DNA from: Cylindrotheca closterium | Taxonomy: Eukaryota > Bacillariophyta > Bacillariophyceae > Bacillariales > Bacillariaceae | NCBI GenBank assembly: GCA_933822405.4 | Contig: CAKOGP040002436.1 | Location: 1-64,000, forward strand | DNA length: 64,000 nt | Direction: 5' to 3' | Part shown: piece after piece, positions 42,610-53,113 of the stretch | Numbering within the stretch: the stretch's first letter is position 1 | How the letters are laid out: each line of letters opens with the position of its first letter | Position numbers and translations under genes: made by a program | Notes under the pieces: generated by a model | Seen by the model: only the letters and a program-made list of their open reading frames with translations | Told to the model about the DNA's origin: nothing | Databases searched by the model: none

Positions 42610-44494
42610 ATGAAGCTTAGGTTGTTTGTCTTGGCTCTTTTGGTTTCCTCCACCGAGGCCTTTGTCCCACAAAAGGTGGCTTTCACACGCCACTTGTCTT
42701 TGGATGCTTCCAAATTGGAACGTCTGCCAGAAAGTTCTGTCAAGGTGACGCTCTCAATCCCTGGATCATCCACAAAGGCTGCCTTTGACAAGGTCTGCAA
42801 CGAATTGTCGAAGACCATCACTCTTCCAGGATTCCGCAAGGGATCCAAGATTCCACCTGCCGTTTTGGAGAATGCCATGGCTGGAAAGGGTGGAAGATAC
42901 GCTCTTCGAACACAAGCCATCCAAGAGCTTTTGGGAGAATTGATCGAGCCTGCCTTGAAGGAGGACCACGGCTTGGAGCCCATCGGACAGCCAACTTTGG
43001 AACAAGACTCGGAAGAAGTCGCTAAAAACTTCAAGCCTGGTGAAGATTTGGAATTGGATGTTCTATGTGATGTTTGGCCCGATATTGAATGGAAAGAAAT
43101 TGAGGGACAAGAAAAGCCATACTTCGGACTGAAAGGAAAGTACACCCGTAAGCCTTTCAATGACGAGAAGTTCAACAAGGCAATCAATGATCTTTTGGAG
43201 CGATATGCCGAACTTGCACCTATCACAGATAAGGACCACGAAATGCAAATGGGAGATGCTTGTATTGTCAACATGGAAGGTTGGATGGCCAACGAGGCTG
43301 GAGAAAAGGGTGAAAAGTTGCCCGATGCTGCCAGTGGAGACAACGTTGAGGTCATCCTTGGAACTGGTCGGTACATGACTGGTTTGGTGGAAGGTCTTGT
43401 TGGAGCCAAGGTCGGAGAGACCAAGGAGATCAAGGTTACATTCCCTGAGGTGAGTATTTGTTGTTGGCTGATCAGGATCTGTCTGTTTCTTGACAACGAA
43501 TAAGAAAATCTCACCTTTCCAAATCATTCTTTTCCCATTACATTAGGCCTTGAAAGACAAGACCTTAGCAGGAAAGGCTGCCATCTTTGATGTTACCGTT
43601 GCGGAGGCCAAGACACGCACGCTTCCCGAACTTACTGACGAATTCGCCGAGAAGGTCCGCGCTGGTTTGACTGTTGAAAGCTTGAAGGAAGAATTGAGAA
43701 AGGCTGTCGACAGTGAGGATTCCAAGGAATTCCGTCCCGCCAGAAACGCTGCCATTGCCAAGGCCTTGGCCGAAGTTATGGACGTGGAGGTTCCTGATAC
43801 TCTTGTCACCAAGCAAGCTCGTGAAAAGTTTGCCATGATGATGACTGACATGCGAAATAGCGGTGTTCCAGATGAAGAGATCAAGAATCAAATCAAACCA
43901 GAGAACTTTTTGAAGTACAAGAAGATTGTCAAGGATGATATTGTCCGCGACTTTAAGGTCTCCATGGCCACTGATGAGATTGGTAGAATGGAAGGAGTTG
44001 AGGTTCCCGATTACCAAGTAGAGGAACAAATGGAATCCATCCGACAAGAAGCTGCCGAGTCCAAGGAAGACTTCGACGAAACTCAAATTCGAAGCCGCGT
44101 CGAAGCTACCCTTCAACGGGAGGCTGTCATGGACTTGTTGGCCGAGAACTCCAACTTTGAGGTTGAATTTGCTGGTGAAGAAGAATTCGATGCAGAATTG
44201 ATGGAAAAATTGGCCGCAGAGTCATTAGCACGAGAACAAGAGGCAGCTGGTGAATCAGCAGGTGAGTCGTCTCCTGTGGATACACAAGCAGTGGTTGATG
44301 CTGAGATTGTGGAAGAAGCACCAGCAACTCCCGAACCAGAAGTGGTTGGTGCTGCTGCAGAGGAGACCACTCCCGAACCAGAACCAGCGCCCAAGGCAGA
44401 AGCTCCACCAGAACGAGACTTTGCCTCCATGTCTGTGGAAGACAAAGCATTCTACTCCTTGTTGGACGCTGGTGTCATTGAAAAAACCGATTAG
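42610..44494 (+). CDS. tig: Plastid-targeted trigger factor (peptidyl-prolyl isomerase chaperone)
   Basis: Exons 42610-43449 and 43547-44494, joined over a 97-bp intron (GTGAGT...TTAG), give 595 residues. The pre-sequence MKLRLFVLALLVSSTEAFVP is a signal peptide ending at A|F, as in diatom bipartite plastid signals. The mature protein has the trigger factor ribosome-binding domain (VTLSIPGSSTKAAFDKVCNE, LPGFRKGSKIPP, which holds the GFRxGxxP ribosome-docking loop). The FKBP domain follows (MQMGDACIVNMEGW ... VILGTGRYMTGLVEGLVGAK ... FPE|ALKDKTLAGKAAIFDV), with the intron inside it. The C-terminal helical chaperone domain ends in an acidic/Pro-Glu tail not found in bacterial Tig. The role is co-translational folding in the plastid. 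Confidence 0.9.
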
Positions 44495-44898
44495 CTACCT
44501 AGACTTTTGCAGTCCTTGTATGAATGAATCGAACACTTGAAGAAGAAGGTTTAGCTAACCTCTTCTTTTTTATCTGTCTGTCGCTCTTATAGCCATAGAT
44601 GTGGCCTAGAGACAAACAAGTCGACATAAGACACACGAGTCTAGAACAAAACAAGGACACAGCTTGCACGTAATCTTCATTAATAATGAATTTCAATTGA
44701 AATTGTGAATGATTATATATTTCTCATGAATTTTATTATCCAAGTTTATCCAAGTATTTCTCTACTGAGTTTTTGTATACCCCAAGAACTATTAAATCAG
44801 CAATTTCATCGACACATCTCCCCGTTCTTTCTTGCGACAAATCAACTTTGTCTTCTTCCCCTTTCATTTCATCAAGATCATTGTGTTGTTCTTGATAC
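44495..44898. other. Intergenic between convergent genes
   Basis: AT-rich 3' flanks. No feature recognised. Confidence 0.4.
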
Positions 44899-45738
44899 TT
44901 ACAGTACTACCTGTCTCTCTTTTTGCGACCCGGTGCTCGCGGCCGATTGAAAACTAGGAGCAGGCTGTTCCATAAACTCTTGTACCGTCAATTGGCTCCC
45001 CATCTTTTGTAGCAAAGAATTCCAAGAATCGAATGCTTCCGACATGATTGATTTGGGCGCTTCTTCGCTGGCACACGCCGCATACCCGAGTGGAAATTTA
45101 GGTTCTTGCTTTTTTCTGGGAAAGAAGGTATAACTATCATCTTCTTCATTTCGTTCCCTTCGACGAATGATACCATCATTATCATCATCATGGACAGCAT
45201 CCAATTGATGCTTGGGCGAACACACCATATCTACGGGTGCACACATTTTGTCCACCAGAGCAAAGGCGACACTTTCGCGATCGTATCGATCGTCAAAATC
45301 CTTGAGGTCGACTTTTCCCGTGCTGCTAGCGACACTGTTGTCATCTTCGTCATCCACGCTATCATCATCTTCGTCATCTTCCTCCTCAAACGAGGAACTG
45401 GAAGAGACAATACTAGCAGTTGGAGAATCTGGAAGATTGTCTTCTTCCTCCTCATGATGATCATGATGATCTTGTTGTTCCTGCGTCATCAAACTGCTCG
45501 ACTTTGCGTCCTTGTGTGGTCGAAAAATCGCTTCACTGCCATCCAGTGAGGAACCCGAAGTGAGGATACTCTCTTGGCGTAGATCTGGAATCTCGTCGTC
45601 TTCCTCTTGATTATTATTGTTTTCCTCTGCAGCGTATCCTTCTTCTTGGATCGCTACCGGTACAGCAGAGGATGATGCTGAAGCTGCTGATGCTGCTTCT
45701 GGTTGACAGACTTCATCAAAGGGAACTTCGACTTCCAT
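44899..45738 (-). CDS. Acidic low-complexity protein, unknown
   Basis: Single exon, 279 residues. Very rich in Asp, Glu and Ser (e.g. SSSFEEEDDEDDDSVDDEDD). Short ordered-looking islands are CAPVDMVCSPKHQLDAVHDD and YTFFPRKKQEPKFPLGYAAC, and a helical C-terminus is SEAFDSWNSLLQKMGSQLTV. No TM segment and no recognised domain. Codon-level coherence over 280 residues and a clean ATG support a real gene. Confidence 0.55.
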   Translation of the reverse strand: MEVEVPFDEVCQPEAASAASASSSAVPVAIQEEGYAAEENNNNQEEDDEIPDLRQESILTSGSSLDGSEAIFRPHKDAKSSSLMTQEQQDHHDHHEEEEDNLPDSPTASIVSSSSSFEEEDDEDDDSVDDEDDNSVASSTGKVDLKDFDDRYDRESVAFALVDKMCAPVDMVCSPKHQLDAVHDDDNDGIIRRRERNEEDDSYTFFPRKKQEPKFPLGYAACASEEAPKSIMSEAFDSWNSLLQKMGSQLTVQEFMEQPAPSFQSAASTGSQKERQVVL

Positions 45739-46213
45739 GGTGTACTAGTAGTATTATAAAATAGAAAGACTTGTAGACTTGCTTTTTCTATGGGAACCCC
45801 GATGTTCCTGCAAGATTGATTATTGGTATTACAAGGTCTGTACTGTATAGTAGTTCCTATTAGACAAGAGAACACGAGGAACTTTCAAATTGTTGCTTCA
45901 AACGATTGAATAGGTCACAAATTTGGCGGGGGGCGTTGTACGTAGGAATGTACAGGACCGTCATCACGTCTGTCCTTTTCCTGGATGCGTGGGTCATTTG
46001 AATCAAATGTCTCACTGATCGATCCGCTCTCGCCGAAACTCAAGATTGACATGCACCCAAAATATATAATCCAACATCATATATAAGCTACAAACAGTTG
46101 CCCAAACTGCTTCGTAGACTAATATATTCCACTGTACTCATATATATGCATTGATTCATTACTTCAGAAGCCACGCACATTTAATTTCCATCCATCAACT
46201 TGTTCCATAAACA
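45739..46213. other. Divergent intergenic region
   Basis: About 475 bp holding two opposed promoters. Several ATATAT-type stretches near 46064-46145. Nothing else recognised. Confidence 0.4.
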
Positions 46214-48328
46214 ATGAAGATCCCCCGGCGAGGTAGCGGATCTTCCTTCACCTTCTCCTTCAAGGCAGGGGCGTCTCCCGCTACCAAAGCCGTCAAACTA
46301 GCCTTGGCCATTACGGAACCGGAATGGCGAGAACAAGGCATTAGCAAGAATCCCAAAAATATTGCACCCACCAAGGATTTGGATACTTTGGTGGATCGAT
46401 TGACGGCCTTGATGCTCATTCGGATGGTGGGCTGGATTCAGCCGGAAGGCACCTATACGGACCTTTCCACGACGACGATTGCCAAGGAAATCATTGCCAA
46501 AAAGGGCATGTGGCCGGCATCCGTCACACAGCAAGTCATGGATCAAGTGAAATTGTATGTTGGACGAATGCTGGAAAATTATCAGAAAGTCCCCTATCAC
46601 AATTTGGAACATTGTTACCACGTTTCCATATCCGTCAATAAAGTCATGGATATGATATTGGAGCCCCTCAGCAAGTACGATCCCGAGAGCCTTGATAATC
46701 CTCCTCCCGATACCTATGGATTCAAAGACGATCCCCTCATGCAAATGGCCATGATGTTTGCCGCACTCGTTCACGATGTTCATCATCAGGGAATTCCCAA
46801 CCGACAATTGGCCAATGAAGATGATCAACTGGCCGTACTCTACAATGACACGGCCATTGCCGAACAGAACTCGCTATACTTTGCCTTTTCCGAACTATTG
46901 AAGCCACGCTACAAGGAATTTCGGGAAGCCGTCTTTCCCCACGATCAAGATTACCGACGATTTCGCAAGGCGGTCGTCAATTTGGTCTTGTGCACGGACA
47001 TTGCCGATCCCGAACGATCCCAACTCATCAAATCGAAATGGAAGGAAGCCTTTGGGGATCCCTACGAAACCATTGAACGCAAGGTCCGACGTGCTCGAAA
47101 ATCTTCCATCGGTAGCAGCATGGCCAGTGCAAGACCCGCGCCCACACGGACCAGTCGGAGAATGAGTACTCAGTCCATCATGTCCGATCTATCCTTTGAT
47201 TCGCATCCCAAAATACCCGGAATGATGGATAACCAAGTGCTCAAAGATGATAGTAGTGTGTCGCTTTCGCCAGATGAAGAGTCTTCGACGGAGGAAAACC
47301 CAAAAGATTCGGACGAAGAAGACGACGAGGAGGAGGAAGAAATTGAGCTAAATGATGCGGACCAACCCGGTCCACCACCAGCACCACCAGTGGCAGCACC
47401 AGCAGATGGCGAGACCCTAGCCAAACGACCAAGATCAGCTTCTGCTACTTCTCATTCCGAGGCATCATCCACCAGCGGACCAGTGAGAATCCCATCCAAA
47501 GCCTCTCAGTTTAAAGTCTACCATAATCCGCTCAGTGCCAAAGGCATTCCACTGTCACCCAAACAAACTAGGACGCGCAATCGAGTCCCTCGCATCAACA
47601 AAGATTTAGGCGGGGCCTTGATGGCACCTCTAAAAGGTGTTGGTAATGCTATGCGACAACGTCGATCCAATGATTCTCAATCAGGAAGCGTCGTGGAAGA
47701 ACGAAGGATGGCGGACATGGCCGATCGATATCGTCGACGATTGTCCGAAGACGGTGGAGACGAGTCGAAACGAAAATATACACGATTGGGATTGCTGCGT
47801 ACCGTGGATCTGACGGGAGAGCAAATTGACCACTACAAACCATCCCGACGTGCTTCGGCCGTGGGTGGTTTGCCACCACCTCAAAATGGACAAAAGTCGG
47901 CGGCGGCACCGACAAAGTCACATGAAGAACTCAACGAGTTGCGAGAAATGGTCGTCATGGAAACGATATTGCTGGCTTGTGATGTCGCGCACAACCTCCA
48001 GGGGTGGGAACAAATGGCCAAGTGGTCCAACAAATTGTACCTAGAGTTGCGCAAGGCCCATGCCATGGGGCGAGGGGCAGATCCAACCGATGGGTGGTAC
48101 AACAACCAAATTGGATTTTTGGAGGCTTATCTTTTGCCACTGGCTCGGCGATTGGACGATACGGGCGTGTTTGGAACGGAACGAGGGGGGATCTTTGCCA
48201 ATATAGTCATGGCCAATCGGGAACGATGGGGAGTGGAAGGCGTGTCATTGACGGCCAATGTGATTCGAAAAGGAAGTGAACAATTCCCAGAAGATGAATC
48301 TGAATGGGGGGATGATTGGAGTTGTTAG
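46214..48328 (+). CDS. 3',5'-cyclic-nucleotide phosphodiesterase with large catalytic-domain insert
   Basis: Single exon, 704 residues. It is a class I PDE catalytic domain: VPYHNLEHCYHV at residues 127-136 (YHNxxH, general-acid His), ALVHDVHHQGIPN at 185-195 (HDxxHxG metal site), YNDTAIAEQNS at 210-220 and VLCTDIADPE at about 258-267. The second half of the fold resumes only around residue 580, with METILLACDVAHNLQGWEQM (metal-binding Asp) and IGFLEAYLLPLARRL. The stretch between (about 290-575) is Ser/Arg/Glu-rich, with several RRxS/RRxST-like sites (RRMSTQS, RRASAV, RRRLSED), so it may be a kinase-regulated insert. No TM segment or GAF domain. It hydrolyses cAMP and/or cGMP; which one is not decidable here. 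Confidence 0.9.
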   Translation: MKIPRRGSGSSFTFSFKAGASPATKAVKLALAITEPEWREQGISKNPKNIAPTKDLDTLVDRLTALMLIRMVGWIQPEGTYTDLSTTTIAKEIIAKKGMWPASVTQQVMDQVKLYVGRMLENYQKVPYHNLEHCYHVSISVNKVMDMILEPLSKYDPESLDNPPPDTYGFKDDPLMQMAMMFAALVHDVHHQGIPNRQLANEDDQLAVLYNDTAIAEQNSLYFAFSELLKPRYKEFREAVFPHDQDYRRFRKAVVNLVLCTDIADPERSQLIKSKWKEAFGDPYETIERKVRRARKSSIGSSMASARPAPTRTSRRMSTQSIMSDLSFDSHPKIPGMMDNQVLKDDSSVSLSPDEESSTEENPKDSDEEDDEEEEEIELNDADQPGPPPAPPVAAPADGETLAKRPRSASATSHSEASSTSGPVRIPSKASQFKVYHNPLSAKGIPLSPKQTRTRNRVPRINKDLGGALMAPLKGVGNAMRQRRSNDSQSGSVVEERRMADMADRYRRRLSEDGGDESKRKYTRLGLLRTVDLTGEQIDHYKPSRRASAVGGLPPPQNGQKSAAAPTKSHEELNELREMVVMETILLACDVAHNLQGWEQMAKWSNKLYLELRKAHAMGRGADPTDGWYNNQIGFLEAYLLPLARRLDDTGVFGTERGGIFANIVMANRERWGVEGVSLTANVIRKGSEQFPEDESEWGDDWSC

Positions 48329-48484
48329 AGATATTTTTTAAACTATATATCGAATAGAATAACACACTTTTAATAATATCTTTCTAGTAACCATGCATGA
48401 TACTTCAACCAATACCGGTGCACATGAAATATCCCATTATGAATCAATCAACCCCCTTGGATTCAATGCTCTTCACACAGGCAT

Positions 48485-49750
48485 TTACACAGAACTCAGT
48501 GCATCCATCGAGTGAACATCCCAAATAATAAAGGTCTTGTCACCAGCCGAGACTAGATTCCGTCCATCCCGAGTGAAATCCAGAGACTCGATGCGATCAC
48601 TGTGTCCCCGCAATGTTCGATCAAAGAACAATGTGTCATATCGATCCAAATCGCCACGGCGGAAAAGATAAATCTTGGATCCACAGCCCACGGCTACCAT
48701 TAAATCACAAAAGGCAATGCAATTGATGCACTTGTTCTTCTTAATAACCATGTCGTGGACACGCCTTTTCGTTTCGATGCTGTAGAATAATAAAGTTCCA
48801 TCTTCGGAACCCAGTAGTAGCGTCTTGCCATCGGGTGCAAATCGTACTAAAGTGTAAGGTGCCTGCCGATTTTCGGTTTGCACTGAAAACAGGTTCTGGA
48901 ACGAAATCTTGGAAGCGCCATCGTCCTCGCCATCTCCGTTGCTTCCAAGCTCGAGCTTTTTAATGTCCACGACATAGTTATTCCTACAATAGGCAATCAT
49001 TGTCCCACATGGTGATACTGATACTACCTCTGAGGAAGCACCATCGAGTTGGTCCAAGTCGATGGTCACATCCAATTGAATCGAACGGCGATCTGCTGAC
49101 AAAAGCCACAATTCCAATATTCCGTGATATCCCCAAGTTATCACTAATGTCGACGAGGGTTCTCCAGAAGAATTACATGACATCATATGTATCAGCATTT
49201 GCACCACAGGTTTCTTGAGTGGAGCTTGACACTCTTCCACCCCGTCCTCCCTCAAATTCCATACGCTCAAAGTACGTTTCGAAGCTGTCACCAGGTGATC
49301 GTTTCCCACAAATCCTAAGGTAAGACTTGAGGTATTGCGGACATTGTTATTTCCTCTGGAAACAATTTGCCCCAATTGTCTGTTCCAAAACTTGACAGGG
49401 CCTGCCGCTACCGCCAACATTTGATCGTCGGGAGAAAATTTGGCACAGGTGACCCACCTGGCACTCGCTTTGGGTTTGAAAAATCTCGTACATGGCCATG
49501 GTGGTGGTATTGTTCCTCGTTGTCGCCTTGAAAATTCCAAGCCACTGTTATCGGAAGTAAGACTTCTCAAGTCTTTGCAGGCAAGCGTCAGATGATTAAA
49601 AGTTCTTCGGTCGTTGACATAGGATGTGATATTCAACATCACGGAAAGCGGCAGCTGTGGTACATTGGGGTTTCTTTCAATCTGGTACAAAGGGGCTACT
49701 TCATATTCCACATTGTTCTTCCGTGTTAGATTCAAAAACGAAAACCTCAT
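48485..49750 (-). CDS. F-box-like and WD40-repeat protein
   Basis: Single exon, 421 residues. Near the N-terminus PQLPLSVMLNITSYVNDRRT FNHLTLACK resembles an F-box. Beyond residue 90 are WD40-like blades: WVTCAKFSPDDQMLAVAA ... VKFWNR, LGFVGNDHLVTASKRTLSVW, VRFAPDGKTLLLGSEDGTLL, and a clear last repeat LRGHSDRIESLDFTRDGRNL ... KTFIIWDV. If the F-box is real it could be an SCF substrate receptor. The blades are divergent, so exact number is uncertain. Confidence 0.78.
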   Translation of the reverse strand: MRFSFLNLTRKNNVEYEVAPLYQIERNPNVPQLPLSVMLNITSYVNDRRTFNHLTLACKDLRSLTSDNSGLEFSRRQRGTIPPPWPCTRFFKPKASARWVTCAKFSPDDQMLAVAAGPVKFWNRQLGQIVSRGNNNVRNTSSLTLGFVGNDHLVTASKRTLSVWNLREDGVEECQAPLKKPVVQMLIHMMSCNSSGEPSSTLVITWGYHGILELWLLSADRRSIQLDVTIDLDQLDGASSEVVSVSPCGTMIAYCRNNYVVDIKKLELGSNGDGEDDGASKISFQNLFSVQTENRQAPYTLVRFAPDGKTLLLGSEDGTLLFYSIETKRRVHDMVIKKNKCINCIAFCDLMVAVGCGSKIYLFRRGDLDRYDTLFFDRTLRGHSDRIESLDFTRDGRNLVSAGDKTFIIWDVHSMDALSSV

Positions 49751-49959
49751 CGTTCAAATAGTCTCCTTGTAAATGATGATTGCGAGGTCGCTTCATGTTG
49801 TGAGAATCACTAATGCGTTGAATGAGTATTTCGAAATTCTGTCGTGCGAGCGAGTGCGTGCGTGATGTCAGCAATCCCCGACTAATTGGAGCCAATCGTG
49901 ATGATGGCAACCATCAAACCATTTTTTGAAAAAAATTCTACCGGTACAATAATACCACC

Positions 49960-51540
49960 ATGATACGGAAGGCCCTACTGATCTACATTGGGCTTTTGTG
50001 TTGTTTGCAGGCTTCTTGTTTAGTTGGTCAGTCATCATTCAATCGCCTACACGTCCTTAAGCAACGCGATTCCACAAAATTTCCTTCATGTCGTCTTGCA
50101 AAAGGAAATGAGGATGAAGTTAAGAACGAAACGGGAAAAACCACAGCGCCAGGTGCAGCAATGATAAAACCTATCGCTGCTAGTGGTATTGGTGAATCTG
50201 AGCTCCAGTTGATACTCAGGGTCATTCAAGAGGCAGTTTCACTATCTGAGTGGGAAGAATATGACGACCGATTTGCAAATATCAATATTGAATTTGAATA
50301 CGATAATGATTCATCGTCAGTCTCACTTCATCCTGCCCCTGATGCAGTGGTGGGGACAACTGGAAGAGCACTAATTCTATCAATTGGCGACAAGCTAAAT
50401 GGTGAAGGAATGGATGAAGTAATTCAATATGTTGTCGCCCAAGCAATCGATCAGCAGTTGTATAGTGAAGAACAAATATTGCTGAAGCAGCCAATCCTTG
50501 TCTCCATTCAGCAAGCCGAAGACCTCCTCACGAATGATACTGACCTGCAGGAACTACTTGACGGCCTTGTACACGATCAATTTTTCATGTACGAAATGAT
50601 CACTCCATTGCCAATTTCTGCCGAAGCGGCACGCCTACCAGAATCTGCATTGACACCCACCATTCAAGTGGAGCTCGATGGTGATTTTGTGACGGACGTA
50701 TGGTCGCAAGAACAGGTTTGGGATACTAGTTCAGTTTTGATATTTGACAATTTAGTCAGTGATGACTTGAGGAAAGGTCTCCTCGACGTCACTTTAGGCA
50801 CCACAAGTAGTGAAGAGACTTGGGACGATGTCGGAAATGGACCAAATCCAGAACGATGGGTACGAGGTGGCCTCATTGACATTCCAGATGAAGAAGAAGA
50901 AGATGAAGCAGCACCGATACCGAGTACGTCTTGGGGATTATCCGACGAGGCTATTGAGGACATTTGCTTTCATCATCACGATGCGATTCAAGAGTTTGAA
51001 TGCATCTTGTCGCAACTATTCCCACAATTCATTGTGACGAGATTGCCAGAAGCTGTCTTTGGTGAAACAGTCTCGCCACTTACAGCGAACGCTCCAACTT
51101 TCAAGGACGAGTTTTCGATTCATATTGATGGAGATCCAAACCAGACACCACCATCTCCTTGGACTGACGTGTATGGTCGCTACCCAAATCGCATCCGAGG
51201 GAAACCACGTTTCATGAGCTGTCTATTGTACCTGAACGATGAATGGGAAGAAGAGTGGGGAGCCCAAACTCGATTTTTGGATTTACCAACCGACACGCTC
51301 TATGGTGTCACCCCCAAGCCAGGTCGATGCGTAGTAATGGATCAAGACTGCAGCCACACGGTAGTTGCGCCAAATGAAAGTGCAGGCAATAGACCACGGT
51401 ACTCCTTGGTATGGAAGCTGATACTCCATCCTCGAGAAAACCTTCAAGATATGACTGATCTAGCTGTGGGTAGAACTTGGCCTGAGCCAACGCTGTTTGG
51501 AAGTGCCAAAAGACAAGAAGCAAATGCGATCATAGAGTAA
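49960..51540 (+). CDS. 2-oxoglutarate/Fe(II) oxygenase-like protein with signal peptide
   Basis: Single exon, 526 residues. MIRKALLIYIGLLCCLQASC is a likely ER signal peptide; there is no diatom-style A|F plastid motif. The N-terminal region is not recognised. The C-terminal part matches a prolyl-4-hydroxylase-like 2OG-Fe(II) domain: FSIHIDGDP (HxD iron ligands), RFMSCLLYLNDEWEEEWGAQ, PKPGRCVVMDQDCSHTVVAP (distal His) and RPRYSLVWKLILHP (Arg for 2-oxoglutarate). All four ligands are present. The substrate is unknown. The gene ends 24 bp before the convergent methyltransferase gene. Confidence 0.8.
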   Translation: MIRKALLIYIGLLCCLQASCLVGQSSFNRLHVLKQRDSTKFPSCRLAKGNEDEVKNETGKTTAPGAAMIKPIAASGIGESELQLILRVIQEAVSLSEWEEYDDRFANINIEFEYDNDSSSVSLHPAPDAVVGTTGRALILSIGDKLNGEGMDEVIQYVVAQAIDQQLYSEEQILLKQPILVSIQQAEDLLTNDTDLQELLDGLVHDQFFMYEMITPLPISAEAARLPESALTPTIQVELDGDFVTDVWSQEQVWDTSSVLIFDNLVSDDLRKGLLDVTLGTTSSEETWDDVGNGPNPERWVRGGLIDIPDEEEEDEAAPIPSTSWGLSDEAIEDICFHHHDAIQEFECILSQLFPQFIVTRLPEAVFGETVSPLTANAPTFKDEFSIHIDGDPNQTPPSPWTDVYGRYPNRIRGKPRFMSCLLYLNDEWEEEWGAQTRFLDLPTDTLYGVTPKPGRCVVMDQDCSHTVVAPNESAGNRPRYSLVWKLILHPRENLQDMTDLAVGRTWPEPTLFGSAKRQEANAIIE

Positions 51541-51564
51541 TGGAAACGAAGGGGGGAGTCCTGA

Positions 51565-52896
51565 TTAGTTTCTACTTTTCTGATGATCCTCAAATCTCTG
51601 GCAATCTTCTATCGTCAAATCTCTCAGCTTTGTCACTGCTAGCAACTTTGGATAGTGCAGATTCTCGTCGTACACGTCGTTGTGTTGACTCGATGCATTC
51701 TCATGAGCCTCTTCAATTGCTGAATGTTGAATCCACTTTATCGATACCAAGTCATTATCTCCCACACATGCGAGCAGGCTTACGAAATTGTCCAACGAAT
51801 CTCCTCGTTTTGGCTGACAAAAGAGGGCAATCCCTCCAACACAGAGCGATCGAAGAGTTGTCGCTACCAAAGCTGCATGAAAGTTTTGAAAGTGAACACA
51901 GTCCGAGATTAGGACTACATCTTGCTGCTCAGGTAGACTGGATTCCAGCTCAGTGGTCCAGAGTAAGCAATTGGTTTCAATAGAAAGAGAATGATAGGGG
52001 TGCTTGCTGTTTTCCGAGCAAAAGGCTTTCGTCAATACTTGGTTCACATCATTGTTCTTCACTCCTTCTGCATGCCCATCAGTCAGGGTAACATCAATCC
52101 TTGTTGATGACGAAGCCTCGCTGTTGTCTTGTACCAAGCGTAATCCTAGAGCAATGGCTGCCAGTCCTGCCATTCCAGTTCCCAACTCCAGTATTCGTCG
52201 TGCTGACCGTATACCATTGCAGTTTTTGAACAACGACAAAAAGGCGTCAAGGTGGTGATAGAGAAGGAAGGAAAGTGTACGTTCCGAGTCCCATACACAT
52301 ATATTTCCTGTATTATCGACTCCAGTCGTGCGGTGACTGACGAGATCTTGTATCGACAACTTTGTTTCGAATGGTTCTCGTGTGAACAAACTACAAGACT
52401 CGTCCAGTTTGTACTGACGGCAGGTGTATTTTGTCAATGTTTTGGAAGATTCTTGCACCAAGATTGTAATCTTCTCTGGCGGATTCTTATCGTCGACCAC
52501 AAGCAGATGAACCACAGATTGGCACCTTTCTTTTAGCTTTCCAATAAGTTCAGTGGATACTGAAGATGGTACCTTTGCAATATCGAGACACTTGCCATTG
52601 GGATGAAATGCAGCCAGAGCGTAAACTTTGAACTCTAATCTATCAAGATTCTTGTCAAGCGATAATTGGTCATCAAATGCGTGAAGCTTTAGGGCTCCTT
52701 CCAGGATTTTGTAGCCTTCGTTAGTGGTTCCTTCACTGGCGGTGGTTGGCTCCAATAGTTGATATCCTGCAAATCTGTGAATTGAATGTTCGTTCGAAGA
52801 CTGCGCTTTCTGTAACAACGCATTCCTTAATATGGACCAACGTGCTTTGGCACGGTCCTTCTTCATTTCGTCACCACCATTGCTGTTGACCATCAT
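51565..52896 (-). CDS. Calmodulin-lysine N-methyltransferase-like protein
   Basis: Single exon, 443 residues, longer than usual for the family because of insertions. The N-terminus RARWSILRNALLQKAQSS...HRFAGYQLL resembles the start of CaM-lysine methyltransferases. The core has VWDSERTLSFLLYHH, the SAM-binding motif RILELGTGMAGLAAIAL, VTLTDGHAEGVKNNDVN, a C-L-LWTTELE strand and VVLISDCVHFQNFHAALV: the family-16 (seven-beta-strand) methyltransferase layout. In animals and plants CaM KMT trimethylates a lysine of calmodulin. Other family-16 enzymes modify different proteins, so the substrate is an inference. Confidence 0.75.
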   Translation of the reverse strand: MMVNSNGGDEMKKDRAKARWSILRNALLQKAQSSNEHSIHRFAGYQLLEPTTASEGTTNEGYKILEGALKLHAFDDQLSLDKNLDRLEFKVYALAAFHPNGKCLDIAKVPSSVSTELIGKLKERCQSVVHLLVVDDKNPPEKITILVQESSKTLTKYTCRQYKLDESCSLFTREPFETKLSIQDLVSHRTTGVDNTGNICVWDSERTLSFLLYHHLDAFLSLFKNCNGIRSARRILELGTGMAGLAAIALGLRLVQDNSEASSSTRIDVTLTDGHAEGVKNNDVNQVLTKAFCSENSKHPYHSLSIETNCLLWTTELESSLPEQQDVVLISDCVHFQNFHAALVATTLRSLCVGGIALFCQPKRGDSLDNFVSLLACVGDNDLVSIKWIQHSAIEEAHENASSQHNDVYDENLHYPKLLAVTKLRDLTIEDCQRFEDHQKSRN

Positions 52897-53113
52897 CTCA
52901 TCCTACCATAGTATGCAGTCTATCACTATTGTTGTTGTATGTAATCGTCATTTTTAGGTTAGGACTCCGGGTTACCTTCTGAACCAGTACATTTTCCATG
53001 AATACCTTGTCTGTTTTTTTCGGAGACATACTGTAGATCAATGCCATTTAATAAAACCAAATACAAACGATATGTATCTACCAGTAGGCAATACATCTTG
53101 TCATTTTATTTCT

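Noticed and set aside
42597..43514. 305-codon frame antisense to the trigger factor gene
   Set aside because: Shadow of a well-supported gene; its translation is Ser/Pro-rich and lacks any domain.
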